Part shown: one piece after another, positions 1 to 9,392 of the stretch
Layout: every line of letters begins with the position of its first letter
How positions within the stretch are numbered: position 1 is the stretch's first letter
DNA from: Paludibacteraceae bacterium
GTDB lineage: Bacteria > Bacteroidota > Bacteroidia > Bacteroidales > Paludibacteraceae
Length of the DNA: 50,586 nucleotides
NCBI GenBank assembly: GCA_905233935.1
Contig: CAJOFU010000005.1
Coordinates: 20,864 to 71,449 of the forward strand
Direction of reading: 5' to 3'
Translations under genes and position numbers: made by a program
The notes under the pieces: model-generated
The model's input: the letters and a program-made list of their open reading frames with translations, nothing else
Told to the model about the DNA's origin: nothing
The model's database searches: none

Positions 1-1199
1 TGGGGTTTCCGAAAAAGCCGTACAGGATCAAGTTTAACCATAAGCACAAGGTGTTAGGGTCGCCGGCAAAGGCAAAGAACTGGGTGCTGGTGAACAATTA
101 TGGCGACAAGTCGTTGATGCGGAATATTGTGGCGTTTGAGGTGAGCAGGGCAGCGGATATGCCGTACACGCCGTTTTGCAAGGCGGTGGATGTGTTAGTG
201 AATGGCGAATACAAGGGCTGCTACCAGTTGAGTGACAAGATAGAGGTAAAGAAAGGGCGGATAGAAGTGGAAGAGATGACGCCGGAGGATGTGTCGGGCG
301 AGGCGTTGTCGGGAGGATATATGTGGGAGGTGGATAGTTACGCCTATAATGAGGAGGTGTATTTCTACACGAACAAGGGCATTGGGATCACCGTACACTA
401 TCCGAAAGACGATGAGATACAGGATGCACAGTTTTCGTATATCCGAAGTTTCTGCCAAGCGCTGGAGAATAGAGCGTATGGAGCTTCGGCATTCAATACG
501 TCGTGGCGGGAATATGTGGATTATTCGACGTTCGCGAGGTACTTTCTGATCAACCAATTGTGCGGTAATCCGGATCTGTACTGGAGCATGTATATGTACA
601 AGCATCGCGGCGACGCGAAAGCCTATACGGGACCGGTTTGGGACTTTGATTTAGCGTTTGACAACGACAACAGGATATATCCGCTAAAGAACGCCACGGA
701 TTATACGTACGGCATAACGGGCGAGGCGGCTACGTTTGCAAAGAAGATGCTTTTCCCTGACCAACAGGCGAAAGAGGAGATGACAGATCTTTGGCACGTG
801 ATGCGTAACCACGGGATTACAGCTGAGAAGTTGACGGAGTATGTGAATCAGGTAGCGGAGGAGTTGGAGCAGTCGCAACGGCTGAACTTTATCCGATGGC
901 CGATACTGAGCCAGTATGTACACCAGAACCCTGTGGCGTTGGGCAGTTTCAGTGCGGAAGTGGAGCGAATGAAGGCGTATTTGGAGATGCGGGTGACGTG
1001 GATGGATAAGAAGTTGGGCTACACGTGGCATGAACTGGATATACCTGATGCAGTGGAGAATGTGGGGACTGACGTGAAGGGATACAGGGTGTATGATGTG
1101 TTCGGGCGGTTGGTTTATGCCGGGGACGAGATGCCGGAACTGAATAATGGATTGTATATTATACAGCATAATAACGAAACAACAAAACTATTGCAATAG
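1..1199 (+). CDS. CotH-type surface protein, 5' end outside window
   Basis: Partial gene: the reading frame is open from base 3 and begins inside the conserved CotH-like core (GFPKKPYRIKF), so the start, signal peptide and any N-terminal domain lie outside the window. The first in-frame start-like codon, GTG at 51, is internal. Seen: the core continues through KNWVLVNNYGDKSLMRN, the NGEYKGCYQL segment and the acidic motif GPVWDFDLAFDND, which is characteristic of CotH kinase-like proteins. The last ~45 residues (VKGYRVYDVFGRLVYAG, then NGLYIIQ) resemble a T9SS type A sorting domain, which predicts export across the outer membrane and attachment to the cell surface. It is a close tandem paralogue of the next gene, 23 bases downstream. 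CotH family members include protein kinases of spore coats; the substrate here is unknown. Confidence 0.85.
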   Translation, partial: GFPKKPYRIKFNHKHKVLGSPAKAKNWVLVNNYGDKSLMRNIVAFEVSRAADMPYTPFCKAVDVLVNGEYKGCYQLSDKIEVKKGRIEVEEMTPEDVSGEALSGGYMWEVDSYAYNEEVYFYTNKGIGITVHYPKDDEIQDAQFSYIRSFCQALENRAYGASAFNTSWREYVDYSTFARYFLINQLCGNPDLYWSMYMYKHRGDAKAYTGPVWDFDLAFDNDNRIYPLKNATDYTYGITGEAATFAKKMLFPDQQAKEEMTDLWHVMRNHGITAEKLTEYVNQVAEELEQSQRLNFIRWPILSQYVHQNPVALGSFSAEVERMKAYLEMRVTWMDKKLGYTWHELDIPDAVENVGTDVKGYRVYDVFGRLVYAGDEMPELNNGLYIIQHNNETTKLLQ

Positions 1200-1222
1200 A
1201 ACAATGGGTGGCAGATAAAACA

Positions 1223-3256
1223 ATGATAAAACGAATAGGGAAATATATTATTGCGGCGATGCTGATGATGACGTCAGGCGTGTCACGCAGTCAGGAAGTG
1301 AGTGAGCCTGATACGATAGGGACGGCTTCCTGGGATACGATGGATGTGGTCTCCGGGGATACGATAGATGTGGTATCTGGTGACACGTTGCTGACGGGGA
1401 CGGTGATGGGTGTGTTGCCGGCGGTGGATTATAAGACGGGCGATTCGACCCGGACAAAGAACCTGCCGGAAAATGCGTTTGACGGGAAGTTGAATACATT
1501 TTATGCATCGTATAAATATTCGGGATCGTGGGTAGGTATGGATCTGGGACGGCAGTGTGTGGTGACGAAGATCGGCTGGTGTGCGCGCAATACCCAATCG
1601 GGAAAGGAACGTGTGGAGTTGGGCGTGTTTGAAGGTGCTAACCGCGAGGATTTTTTTGATGCCGTGCCGCTGTATATGATCCCGCAAATGGACACCGTGG
1701 CGCAGATGAGGTATGTGGATGTGGCATGTTCGAAAGGTTTCAGGTATGTGCGGTATGTGAGCCCAGCCAACGGTCGTTGTACGATAGCGGAGATAGAGTT
1801 TTGGGGACATGAGGGCGAGGGCGAAGATACGCTGTTTTACCATCCTACGAACCTGCCGTGCGTGGTGATTCATACAGTGAACAACGAACTGCCTCAAGAC
1901 AAAGAGAACTATATACGGAGCATGGTGACGGTGATTAGTGATCAGGATTCAGAATTCAGTGTTCAGGATTCAGTATTCAGAAGTCAGAAGACAGAGGTTT
2001 TGCGAGATTCGGCGGGGATTAGGCTTAGGGGTAATGCATCGATGACGTTTCCGAAAAAGCCGTATAGGATCAAGTTCGACCACAAACAGCGGGTGTTGGG
2101 CGGAAAAGCCAAGGCGAAAGACTGGGTGCTGGTGAACAACTACGGCGACAAGACGCTGATGCGCAACATTGTGGCGTTTCATGTGAGCGAGATTTTTGCG
2201 ATGCCTTATACGCCGTATTGCCAGCCGGTGGACGTGTTTGTGAACGGCGAGTATAAGGGTAATTACCAGTTGTGCGACAAGGTGGAAGTAAAGAAAGAGC
2301 GGATAGAGATAGAGGAGATGAGTCCGCTGGATACAGTAGGCGATGCGTTGACGGGAGGATATATGTGGGAGATAGACGGCAATGCCAAGAAGGAGCCTCA
2401 TCCATATTATACACCACACAATATGCCAATTACGCTGCATTCTCCGAAAGACGAGGATATACAGCCAGCACAGCGTGAGTATTTTGAGAACTACTTCAAT
2501 TTGATCGATCACTTTGTGTATCTCGCATCGGCGAATGATACGACCTGGCGGAGGTTTGTGGATTTCAGCACGTTTGTGCGGTATTTTCTGATCAATCAGA
2601 TATGTGCTAACGGGGATGCTTACTGGCAGTGCTTTATGTACAAGAAACGCGGTGACACAAAGGCTTATACGGGTCCGGTGTGGGATTTTGATCTGGCGTT
2701 CGATAATGACAAACGTCGGTATCCGATAGCTGAGACTACGGAGTTTATTTACAGTGCTGCGGCGAATACGAGCCCGTTTGTACGGCATATCATTCATGCC
2801 GATTCGTTGACGGAGGCGGAGATGGTGGGATATTGGCACAAGGCACGTCACGCGGGACTGGATGAGGATCGGTTGATAGCGTTTGTGGATAGTGTGGCGG
2901 AAGAGCTGGATGCATCGCAGCAGTTGAACTTCAGGCGGTGGAAGATCCTTGACAAGGAAGTTCACCAGAATCCTGTGGCGCTGGGCAGTTACAGCGCGGA
3001 GGTAGAACGGCTGAAAGAGTTTATCGGGATGCGGCTGTTGTGGACGGATAACAAACTGGGTTATACGTGGGAGCCTGATGTGCCGGAAGAGCCGGAAGTG
3101 ATTGTTGCGACAGAGAATATGCGGATAGATGTGAAGGGATACAGAGTATATGATCTATTCGGGCGGTTGATTTATGCAGGGGAGAAGATGCCCGATTTGA
3201 AAGAAGGAATTTATATAATACAACATAATAATCAAACAACAAAAATTTTGCGATAA
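1223..3256 (+). CDS. CotH-type surface protein with discoidin-like domain
   Basis: I chose the ATG at 1223, because it opens directly onto a signal peptide (MIKRIGKYIIAAMLMM... ending near SRSQ). An in-frame GTG at 1208 would add five residues. Order of parts: signal peptide; a short repetitive linker rich in D/T/V (DTMDVVSGDTIDVVSGDT); a discoidin-like (F5/8 type C) domain from about residue 75 to 195 (NAFDGKLNTFYAS, WVGMDLGRQCVVTKIGW, RYVRYVSP, IAEIEFWG), probably binding carbohydrate; a CotH core from about 260 to 600 with TFPKKPYRIKF and GPVWDFDLAFDND; and a C-terminal T9SS-like sorting domain (VKGYRVYDLFGRL, EGIYIIQ). A word-like insertion encoding SDQDSEFSVQDSVF lies just before the core. 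It is a tandem duplicate of the preceding gene. The gene ends six bases before gltX. Family assignment is firm; substrate and phosphotransfer activity are unknown. Confidence 0.88.
   Translation: MIKRIGKYIIAAMLMMTSGVSRSQEVSEPDTIGTASWDTMDVVSGDTIDVVSGDTLLTGTVMGVLPAVDYKTGDSTRTKNLPENAFDGKLNTFYASYKYSGSWVGMDLGRQCVVTKIGWCARNTQSGKERVELGVFEGANREDFFDAVPLYMIPQMDTVAQMRYVDVACSKGFRYVRYVSPANGRCTIAEIEFWGHEGEGEDTLFYHPTNLPCVVIHTVNNELPQDKENYIRSMVTVISDQDSEFSVQDSVFRSQKTEVLRDSAGIRLRGNASMTFPKKPYRIKFDHKQRVLGGKAKAKDWVLVNNYGDKTLMRNIVAFHVSEIFAMPYTPYCQPVDVFVNGEYKGNYQLCDKVEVKKERIEIEEMSPLDTVGDALTGGYMWEIDGNAKKEPHPYYTPHNMPITLHSPKDEDIQPAQREYFENYFNLIDHFVYLASANDTTWRRFVDFSTFVRYFLINQICANGDAYWQCFMYKKRGDTKAYTGPVWDFDLAFDNDKRRYPIAETTEFIYSAAANTSPFVRHIIHADSLTEAEMVGYWHKARHAGLDEDRLIAFVDSVAEELDASQQLNFRRWKILDKEVHQNPVALGSYSAEVERLKEFIGMRLLWTDNKLGYTWEPDVPEEPEVIVATENMRIDVKGYRVYDLFGRLIYAGEKMPDLKEGIYIIQHNNQTTKILR
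1938..1996 (+). repeat. In-frame ATTCAG-word repeat in CotH gene
   Basis: A run of near-repeats of the word ATTCAG/GTTCAG/GTCAG sits in the linker between the discoidin-like domain and the CotH core and is read as SDQDSEFSVQDSVFRSQ. It begins AGTGATCAGGATTCAGAA. The insertion in prmA (43750-43839, read on the minus strand) begins AGTGATCAGAATTCAGAA and encodes SDQNSEVRCQKSEV. The two are in the same coding frame and orientation, so they belong to one repeat family. Confidence 0.8.
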
Positions 3257-3262
3257 GAAACT

Positions 3263-4825
3263 ATGGATGAAAGAAGAGTACGGGTGCGTTTTGCACCGTC
3301 GCCGACGGGAGCGCTGCATATCGGCGGAGTGAGAACGGCGTTGTATAATTACCTGTTTGCGCGTCAGCATGACGGCGATATGCTGCTGCGAATAGAAGAT
3401 ACGGACTCGACGCGGTTTGTGCCGGGTGCAGAGGAGTATATCCTCGAGGCACTGCACTGGCTGGGAATAGAGATTGACGAGGGACTTCGAGCTAAGAAGA
3501 CAAAAGACGGGAAGATTGAGATTGAGTCTGTCGGCACGCATGGACCGTATCGTCAGAGTGAGAGAAGGGATATTTACTGGAAGTACGTGGAGTACCTGCT
3601 GGAGCATCATTTGGCGTACCTGGCGTTCGATACGCCGGAGCAGCTGGAAGCCAAGCGCAAGGAGATACCTAACTTCCAGTACGATGCCACAACGCGCGGT
3701 TTGATGGATAACTCGCTGACTTGCCTGAATGGCAAGGAGCGTGTAAAGAACGGTGAGCCGTTTGTGGTGCGGTTCCTGGTTGAGCCGGACGAGGATATAG
3801 TGGTACACGACCTGATTCGCGGGGATGTGACGATCAACTCGAACATCCTGGACGACAAGGTGCTCTACAAGTCCTCAGACCGTCTGCCGACCTACCACTT
3901 GGCGAATATTGTGGATGACCATCTGATGGAAATCACCCACGTGATCCGTGGCGAGGAGTGGCTGCCGAGTGCTCCGTTGCATGTACTGCTGTACAGAGCG
4001 TTTGGTTGGGAAGATACGATGCCTCAGTTTGCACACCTTCCGCTGCTGTTGAAGCCTGACGGCAATGGAAAGTTGAGCAAGCGTGACGGCGACCGGCTGG
4101 GCTTCCCGGTGTTCCCGCTGGAGTTCCACAACCCGAAGGACGGCAGCGTGAGCAGCGGCTACAGAGAGAGCGGCTACTATCCCGAGGCTGTGATTAACTT
4201 CCTGGCGTTGCTTGGATGGCACGTTTCTGGTGACCAGGAGCTGTTCTCGATGGGCGAGCTGATTGCGCAGTTCAGTTTGGAAAGAGTGAGCAAGAGTGGT
4301 GCGAAGTTCGACTACGAGAAGGGCAAGTGGTTCAACCACCAATACTTGCAGATGAGAAGCAACGAGCAGCTCGCTGAGGAGTTCCGACCAATATTGGTTG
4401 AAAAGATAGGCGAGAAGGCGGTAAAGAATATAGGGCAAGAGAAAGTGGCGAAGATTGTCGGCTTGGTGAAAGAGCGCGTGTCGTTTGTGAGCGAGCTGTG
4501 GGAGCAATGTAACTTCCTGTTCGTGGCGCCCGAAGAGTACGACGAGAAATCGCTCAAGAAACGCTGGAAGGAGGACTCGCCCAAGCACATGAAAGAGTTG
4601 CTGGCTGTACTGAAGGCGCAGAAAAACTGGAGCTACGAAGCGCTGGATGCGACAGTGCTGCCGTGGATAGAGGCGCAGGGCTACGGGTTAGGAATAGTGA
4701 TGAATGCTTTCCGTATCTGTCTTGTGGGCGCGGCAAGAGGTCCGCATATCTGGGATATAACCGGAGTGCTCGGCAAGGATGAGACCATTCGGCGCGTAGA
4801 AACCGCCCTCAGGAAATTGCAATAA
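3263..4825 (+). CDS. gltX: Glutamyl-tRNA synthetase
   Basis: Charges tRNA-Glu with glutamate in the cytoplasm (class I synthetase). Seen: the N-terminal ATP-binding motif [11 protein letters not shown] (HIGH-type, about residues 13-22), GPYRQSERR, the [12 protein letters not shown] segment, and the KMSKS-type motif KLSKR at residues 270-274, followed by an anticodon-binding C-terminal half ending VETALRKLQ. The ATG start gives [14 protein letters not shown], as expected for the family. Length is 520 residues against ~500-510 usual. Part of the excess is a lysine-rich stretch [15 protein letters not shown] inserted before GPYRQSER, where relatives as I recall them have only a short glycine-rich loop. 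Six bases follow the CotH gene and 21 bases precede the next gene, so it is probably co-transcribed. Confidence 0.97.
   Translation: MDERRVRVRFAPSPTGALHIGGVRTALYNYLFARQHDGDMLLRIEDTDSTRFVPGAEEYILEALHWLGIEIDEGLRAKKTKDGKIEIESVGTHGPYRQSERRDIYWKYVEYLLEHHLAYLAFDTPEQLEAKRKEIPNFQYDATTRGLMDNSLTCLNGKERVKNGEPFVVRFLVEPDEDIVVHDLIRGDVTINSNILDDKVLYKSSDRLPTYHLANIVDDHLMEITHVIRGEEWLPSAPLHVLLYRAFGWEDTMPQFAHLPLLLKPDGNGKLSKRDGDRLGFPVFPLEFHNPKDGSVSSGYRESGYYPEAVINFLALLGWHVSGDQELFSMGELIAQFSLERVSKSGAKFDYEKGKWFNHQYLQMRSNEQLAEEFRPILVEKIGEKAVKNIGQEKVAKIVGLVKERVSFVSELWEQCNFLFVAPEEYDEKSLKKRWKEDSPKHMKELLAVLKAQKNWSYEALDATVLPWIEAQGYGLGIVMNAFRICLVGAARGPHIWDITGVLGKDETIRRVETALRKLQ
3489..3531 (+). repeat. Possible in-frame repeat-like insertion in gltX
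   Basis: About 15 codons ([15 protein letters not shown]) separate WLGIEIDEG from the conserved GPYRQSERR. The DNA contains AGACAAAAGACGGGAAG, resembling the AGACAAAAGACAAAAGAC words inserted in the SpoIID gene at 8566-8645. It may be a decayed member of that family or ordinary loop variation. Confidence 0.4.
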
Positions 4826-4846
4826 CCAACCAAAATACCAAACACC

Positions 4847-6835
4847 ATGAGAACGAACCTGAGTTCACAGATCTCGCTGAGTCATGTGGCGAGAAAACTG
4901 TACAAGCCGGAAGATGTCTATGAACTGACACGTGTCACAAGGATGGAGAAGGTGAAGACCACCATCTACGAGACCGGCAAGGAAGGTGCCATAGCAGTGG
5001 CGCAACATGTAGCCGAACTAATAGCCCAACATCAGAAGGAGGGCAAGAAGTTCGTGCTGAGTGCGATGACGGGCAGGTCGATGCAAGACATCTTCGCCGA
5101 ACTGATTCGTCTGCATCAGGAGGGACTGAGCTTCAGGAACGTGGTGCTGGTGGTTGGGTACGAGTATTACCCGTTGGCAAAGGAAGATGCCGGGTGTCTG
5201 GGGCAACTGGAAGAGCAGTTCATCAGCAAAGTGGGCATCTTGCCTGCTAACGTGATTGCTATTCCTGGTACGCTGGCGAAGGAAGAGATCATCGATGCCT
5301 GTGCCGCTTACGAGCGGACGATACAGGACTTGGGCGGTATAGATCTGATGCTACTCGGTATAGGTCGCGGCGGAAACATCGCGTTCAACGAACCGGGTTC
5401 GCAGTTCAACAGCGAGACGAGATTAGTGCTGTTGGATAACAACTCAAGGGCTGACGCGAGCGAGATGTTCGGAAACACGGAGTCTGTGCCCGTGAGTGCT
5501 ATTACGATCGGTATTGATACGATCCTGAAGTCGCGAGAGATACTGCTTGTGGCTTGGGGCGAACATAAGGCTGCTCCTGTGGCGCGTGCGATTGAGCAAG
5601 ACGCCTCACCGGCTTGTCCGGCATCGGCGTTGCAGTTGGCGCAGAATGCACATATAGCACTGGATCTGTCGGCGGCAGATTGGCTGACACGTATCAGCAA
5701 ACCGTGGACGGTGACAAGTTGCGAGTGGGACGATCAACTGATAAGGAAAGCGATCGTGTGGCTGTGCGAGAAGACCGACAAGCCGATACTGAAACTGACG
5801 AACAAGGACTACAATGACCACGGTTTGGCGGAGTTGATCACGCTGTTCGGTTCGGCGTACAACTGCAATATCAAGGTGTTCAACGACCTGCAGCACACCA
5901 TCACCGGTTGGCCTGGTGGTAAGCCGAACGCGGATGATACAAACCGACCGGAGCGTGCTAAGCCATTCCCCAAGAACGTGGTGATCTTCTCGCCTCACCC
6001 CGATGACGATGTGATCAGTATGGGCGGCACGTTTGCACGACTGATCAATCAGGGGCATAATGTGCATATCGCTTATCAGACCTCGGGATGTATCGCGGTG
6101 TGCGACGATGAGGTGGTTCGGTTTATGGACTTTATCAAGGGCTACAAAGCGATGCACCTGCCGGAAGACAATGTGATAGAGCGGAAGTACGACGAGTACC
6201 TGCACTTCTTTAACAAGGAGAAGGTCGGCGATCAGGATACGCGGGAGATACTGGATATCAAGGCGTTGATTAGACGGGGTGAGGCGACGGCAGCTTGCCG
6301 GCACTTGGGATTGCCTCTGGATCATATACACTTCTTGAACCTGCCGTTCTATGAGACGGGAACAATCAAGAAAGGTCCGTTGACGGAGAACGATATACGG
6401 ATTGTGGAGAATTTGCTGTTGGAGGTTAAGCCGAATCAGATCTTCGTAGCCGGTGACCTGGCAGACCCGCACGGTACGCACCGTGTCTGCACGGACGCAG
6501 TGCTGGCGGCGATTGATGATCTGAAACAGACGAAAGAGTGGGATGCGTGGTTGAAAGACTGCCGGATCTGGATGTATAGAGGCGCATGGATGGAGTGGAG
6601 TGTGGATCTGATTGAGATGGCAGTGCCGATGTCGCCGGAGGAGCTACGATCGAAGCGAAACGCAATACTCAAACATCAGTCGCAGATGGAGAGTGCGCCG
6701 TTTATGGGCAACGACGAGCGGCTGTTCTGGCAGAGGGCAGAAGACAGGAATCATGCGACGGCGGAGCTCTACGCCAAGCTTGGCTTAGCGAACTATGAGG
6801 CTATCGAGGCATTCGTACAATATAGACCACTATAA
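4847..6835 (+). CDS. NagB-like domain fused to PIG-L/LmbE deacetylase domain
   Basis: 662 residues, the usual size of the Bacteroidales fusion generally annotated as glucosamine-6-phosphate deaminase. Residues ~40-300 form a NagB/sugar-isomerase-like domain; from ~375 there is a PIG-L (LmbE-like) domain with the metal-binding motif SPHPDDDV (about 382-389) and a later HGTHR, typical of N-acetylglucosamine deacetylases. It could couple deacetylation and deamination of an amino-sugar phosphate. However, the NagB half looks catalytically altered. The segment aligned with NMDEY of E. coli NagB reads GYEYY (Asp72 replaced by Tyr105), and GNDGHIAFNEP reads GRGGNIAFNEP (Asp141 to Gly175, His143 to Asn177; Glu148 kept as Glu182). 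The deacetylase half looks intact. ATG at 4847 is the only sensible start. The gene is followed 11 bases later by a glycosyltransferase, suggesting an operon for envelope sugar metabolism. Confidence 0.88.
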   Translation: MRTNLSSQISLSHVARKLYKPEDVYELTRVTRMEKVKTTIYETGKEGAIAVAQHVAELIAQHQKEGKKFVLSAMTGRSMQDIFAELIRLHQEGLSFRNVVLVVGYEYYPLAKEDAGCLGQLEEQFISKVGILPANVIAIPGTLAKEEIIDACAAYERTIQDLGGIDLMLLGIGRGGNIAFNEPGSQFNSETRLVLLDNNSRADASEMFGNTESVPVSAITIGIDTILKSREILLVAWGEHKAAPVARAIEQDASPACPASALQLAQNAHIALDLSAADWLTRISKPWTVTSCEWDDQLIRKAIVWLCEKTDKPILKLTNKDYNDHGLAELITLFGSAYNCNIKVFNDLQHTITGWPGGKPNADDTNRPERAKPFPKNVVIFSPHPDDDVISMGGTFARLINQGHNVHIAYQTSGCIAVCDDEVVRFMDFIKGYKAMHLPEDNVIERKYDEYLHFFNKEKVGDQDTREILDIKALIRRGEATAACRHLGLPLDHIHFLNLPFYETGTIKKGPLTENDIRIVENLLLEVKPNQIFVAGDLADPHGTHRVCTDAVLAAIDDLKQTKEWDAWLKDCRIWMYRGAWMEWSVDLIEMAVPMSPEELRSKRNAILKHQSQMESAPFMGNDERLFWQRAEDRNHATAELYAKLGLANYEAIEAFVQYRPL

Positions 6836-6846
6836 GAATTTAAGAT

Positions 6847-8268
6847 ATGAAAAACATCACGTGTTTTATTCCGTTTCAGTCGGAGCAACAAGTACAGCCA
6901 ACGGTGCAGAACCTGAGCAAGCAAGCGCTTGTGGCAGAGGTGCACTATATTAAAGGGGATATTCGTTCGACGGAGAATATGCGCTCTATTGCTGCGCAGA
7001 GTCACACGCCCTATACGTTGATTTATACGAAGTACACGACGCTGTCGTTTGTGCTGTTTGCGTTGGAGCGCATGGAAGCCCTGATGGAAGACAGCGGTGC
7101 GGCGATGGTGTATGCCGACCACTTCAATCAGTCGGGGAGCGTCAGGACAAACGCGCCGGTGATAGACTACCAGATGGGTGCGCTGCGTGACGATTTTGAT
7201 TTCGGCAGTGTGTTGCTGTTCCGGACATCGGCGCTGGTGGAGGCTGTGCAGCGGATGGAGGTGACGTATCAATATGCGGGACTGTATGACCTCAGGCTGA
7301 AAGTCAGCCAGAAAGGTGCGCTGGAGCATATCAACGAGTACTTGTACTACGATGTGGAACTGGATACAAGGAAGTCCGGGGAGAAGTTGTTTGACTATGT
7401 GGATCCTAAGAACCGCGGTGTGCAGATCGAGATGGAGAAAGCTGTGACGCGGCACTTGAAAGATATAGGCGGATACCTGGCGCCGGAGTTCAAGGATGTG
7501 GATATGAGTGCCGGCGAGTTTGAGTACGAGGCGAGTGTGGTTATCCCTTGCAAGAACAGGGTTCGTACGATAGAGACGGCGATACGCAGTGCACTGAGTC
7601 AGAAGGTAAGAGATCCATACAAGTTCAATGTGATTGTGGTGGACGACAACAGCGAGGACGGCACAGTGGATGCGATCAAGAAGATTGTAGCCGAGGGGCA
7701 TGAGAAACTGATCTATATAGCACAGGACAAGTCGTGGCACGCTATAGGCGGCAACTGGAATGTGGCGCTGCATCACCCGAAGTGCGGACGGTTTGCTATA
7801 CAGCTCGACAGCGATGATACGTACTTCGATGAGAACACCGTGCAGAAGTTCATTGACGCCTTCCACGAGCAGAACTGCGCGATGGTGGTGGGCACCTACA
7901 GGATGACGGACTTTGACGGCAATGAGTTGCCGCCGGGAGTGATTGATCACAAGGAGTGGACGCCGGAGAATGGGCGGAACAATGCGCTGAGAATTAACGG
8001 ACTCGGTGCTCCGAGAGGGTTCTATACGCCGCTATTGAGGACGATTAACTTCCCGACGACGAAGTACGGCGAGGATTATGCAGTGGGATTGAGGGTGAGC
8101 CGTGAGTACCAAATCGGGCGAATCTATGATGTGCTGTACAACTGCCGCCGATGGGAGGATAACTCCGATGCGAACTGCGATGTAGTAGCTATGAATGCGA
8201 ATAACTTCTATAAGGACAGAATCCGCACTTGGGAATTGAAAGCGCGCATTGCTTTGAACAAGAGATGA
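6847..8268 (+). CDS. Family 2 (GT-A fold) glycosyltransferase
   Basis: 473 residues. The C-terminal half (from about residue 225) is a typical GT2 domain: YEASVVIPCKNR, VIVVDDNSEDGT, and the metal- and nucleotide-binding DxD segment LDSDDTYFDENT near residue 320, followed by the acceptor-side GEDYAVGLR motif. The N-terminal ~220 residues look like a second, degenerate glycosyltransferase fold (VYADHFNQ, DFGSVLLFR), so the enzyme may be bimodular. It should transfer a sugar from a nucleotide sugar in the cytoplasm; donor and acceptor cannot be told. Its stop codon overlaps the start of the SpoIID gene in an ATGA, showing translational coupling. Confidence 0.92.
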   Translation: MKNITCFIPFQSEQQVQPTVQNLSKQALVAEVHYIKGDIRSTENMRSIAAQSHTPYTLIYTKYTTLSFVLFALERMEALMEDSGAAMVYADHFNQSGSVRTNAPVIDYQMGALRDDFDFGSVLLFRTSALVEAVQRMEVTYQYAGLYDLRLKVSQKGALEHINEYLYYDVELDTRKSGEKLFDYVDPKNRGVQIEMEKAVTRHLKDIGGYLAPEFKDVDMSAGEFEYEASVVIPCKNRVRTIETAIRSALSQKVRDPYKFNVIVVDDNSEDGTVDAIKKIVAEGHEKLIYIAQDKSWHAIGGNWNVALHHPKCGRFAIQLDSDDTYFDENTVQKFIDAFHEQNCAMVVGTYRMTDFDGNELPPGVIDHKEWTPENGRNNALRINGLGAPRGFYTPLLRTINFPTTKYGEDYAVGLRVSREYQIGRIYDVLYNCRRWEDNSDANCDVVAMNANNFYKDRIRTWELKARIALNKR

Positions 8269-9392
8269 ACATCCGCGTAGGGATATTGACTGCACCGGAG
8301 ATACGGTGGGAGAGGCGACCGGAAGGCGTGTTGCTGAGGGATGTGCGCATTGGGATAGGGTTTCATTGGGACAGAAAGGAAGACCAGTTGTTTGAGGGGA
8401 CGATGGAGATCAGGGATAACGGCGACGGGACGAAGACCGCTATCAACACACTGGATGTGGAGGACTACCTGACGTCGGTTATTACGTCGGAGATGAGTGC
8501 GACGTCGTCGATTGAGTTGCTGAAGGCACACGCTGTGATTTCGAGGTCGTGGGTGCTGAGGCCCATCAAGACAAAAGACCGCTACGCTCAAAGACAAAAG
8601 ACAAAAGACAAAATCAGCCAATCTTGGCTGACATCAGCCGAGCGGCGGATTGTTTGGTACGAGCGGGATGCACATGTGGGGTTTGATGTGTGTGCGGACG
8701 ACCATTGCCAGCGGTATGAGGGGATAACGAGAAGGGATGAGCACCCCGAGGCAGCAAGGCGGGTGAGAGAAGCGGTGGAAGCGACAAGGGGCGTGGTGCT
8801 GGTTGACCCGACGGAGAATGATGCGATATGCGATACGCGGTTCTATAAGTGTTGCGGTGGAAGGACGGAATTGTTTGAGACGGCGTGGGCAGACAGGCAT
8901 TACCGATATCTGGAGAGCGTGGAGTGCCCGTATTGCAACACGAAAGACGTGCGGGTGCTGCGTCAGGTGCTGAACAACTACGATCAGGAGACACAGGACT
9001 TTTACGGGTGGACGGTGCGGTATAAAGCAGAGGAGTTGGCGGAGATAGTGCGGGAGAAGTCGGGGATAGACTTCGGGGAGATAGAGGAATTGAAAGCCTT
9101 GAAGCGAGGACCCAGCGGAAGGATATACGAGTTGGAGATCGTGGGCTGTAAACACAGGATGATTGTGGGCAAGGAATTGGAGATACGGAAGTGGCTGAGC
9201 AAAACCTGTCTGTACAGTTCGGCGTTTGAGGTGGAGAGAGACGGGACAGAATGGCTGCTGAAGGGCAAAGGCTGGGGACACGGCGTGGGACTATGCCAGA
9301 TCGGTGCAGCCGTGATGGCGGACAAGGGGTACGACTACAAGCAGATACTGGCGCATTACTACCCGGGTGCGCAACTAAAGAAGATACAATAG
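8265..9392 (+). CDS. SpoIID/LytB domain protein
   Basis: The start is taken as ATG at 8265, in a four-base ATGA overlap with the glycosyltransferase stop. Longer in-frame starts exist but lie inside that gene. The 375-residue product has the SpoIID/LytB pattern: LDVEDYLTSVITSEMSATSSIELLK..HAVISRSW, then CADDHCQRYEGI, YKCCGGRTELFE, and the C-terminal GKGWGHGVGLCQIGA with YDYKQILAHYYPGA. In sporulating bacteria SpoIID is a peptidoglycan lytic transglycosylase; Bacteroidales homologues are common and of unproven role, probably cell-wall turnover. No signal peptide is visible at this start. A repeat insertion (RPIKTKDRYAQRQKTKDK...) interrupts the region after HAVISRSWVL. Confidence 0.9.
   Translation: MNIRVGILTAPEIRWERRPEGVLLRDVRIGIGFHWDRKEDQLFEGTMEIRDNGDGTKTAINTLDVEDYLTSVITSEMSATSSIELLKAHAVISRSWVLRPIKTKDRYAQRQKTKDKISQSWLTSAERRIVWYERDAHVGFDVCADDHCQRYEGITRRDEHPEAARRVREAVEATRGVVLVDPTENDAICDTRFYKCCGGRTELFETAWADRHYRYLESVECPYCNTKDVRVLRQVLNNYDQETQDFYGWTVRYKAEELAEIVREKSGIDFGEIEELKALKRGPSGRIYELEIVGCKHRMIVGKELEIRKWLSKTCLYSSAFEVERDGTEWLLKGKGWGHGVGLCQIGAAVMADKGYDYKQILAHYYPGAQLKKIQ
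8566..8645 (+). repeat. In-frame AGACAAA-word repeat in SpoIID gene
   Basis: About 25 extra codons (KTKDRYAQRQKTKDKISQSW) built from repeats of AAGACAAAAGAC, followed by a perfect small hairpin CAGCCA-ATCT-TGGCTG (8616-8631). The reverse complement of its first part, GTCTTTTGTCTTTGAGCG then TAGCGGTCTTTTGT, recurs almost exactly in the alr part of murF-alr at 39394-39426. The same element therefore lies in two unrelated genes in opposite orientations, read in frame in both. Confidence 0.8.

Noticed and set aside
1970..2965. Long antisense open frames opposite CotH, surface and enzyme genes
   Set aside because: They mirror well-conserved genes on the other strand, have no recognisable motifs or signal peptides, and reflect codon bias of the true frame.
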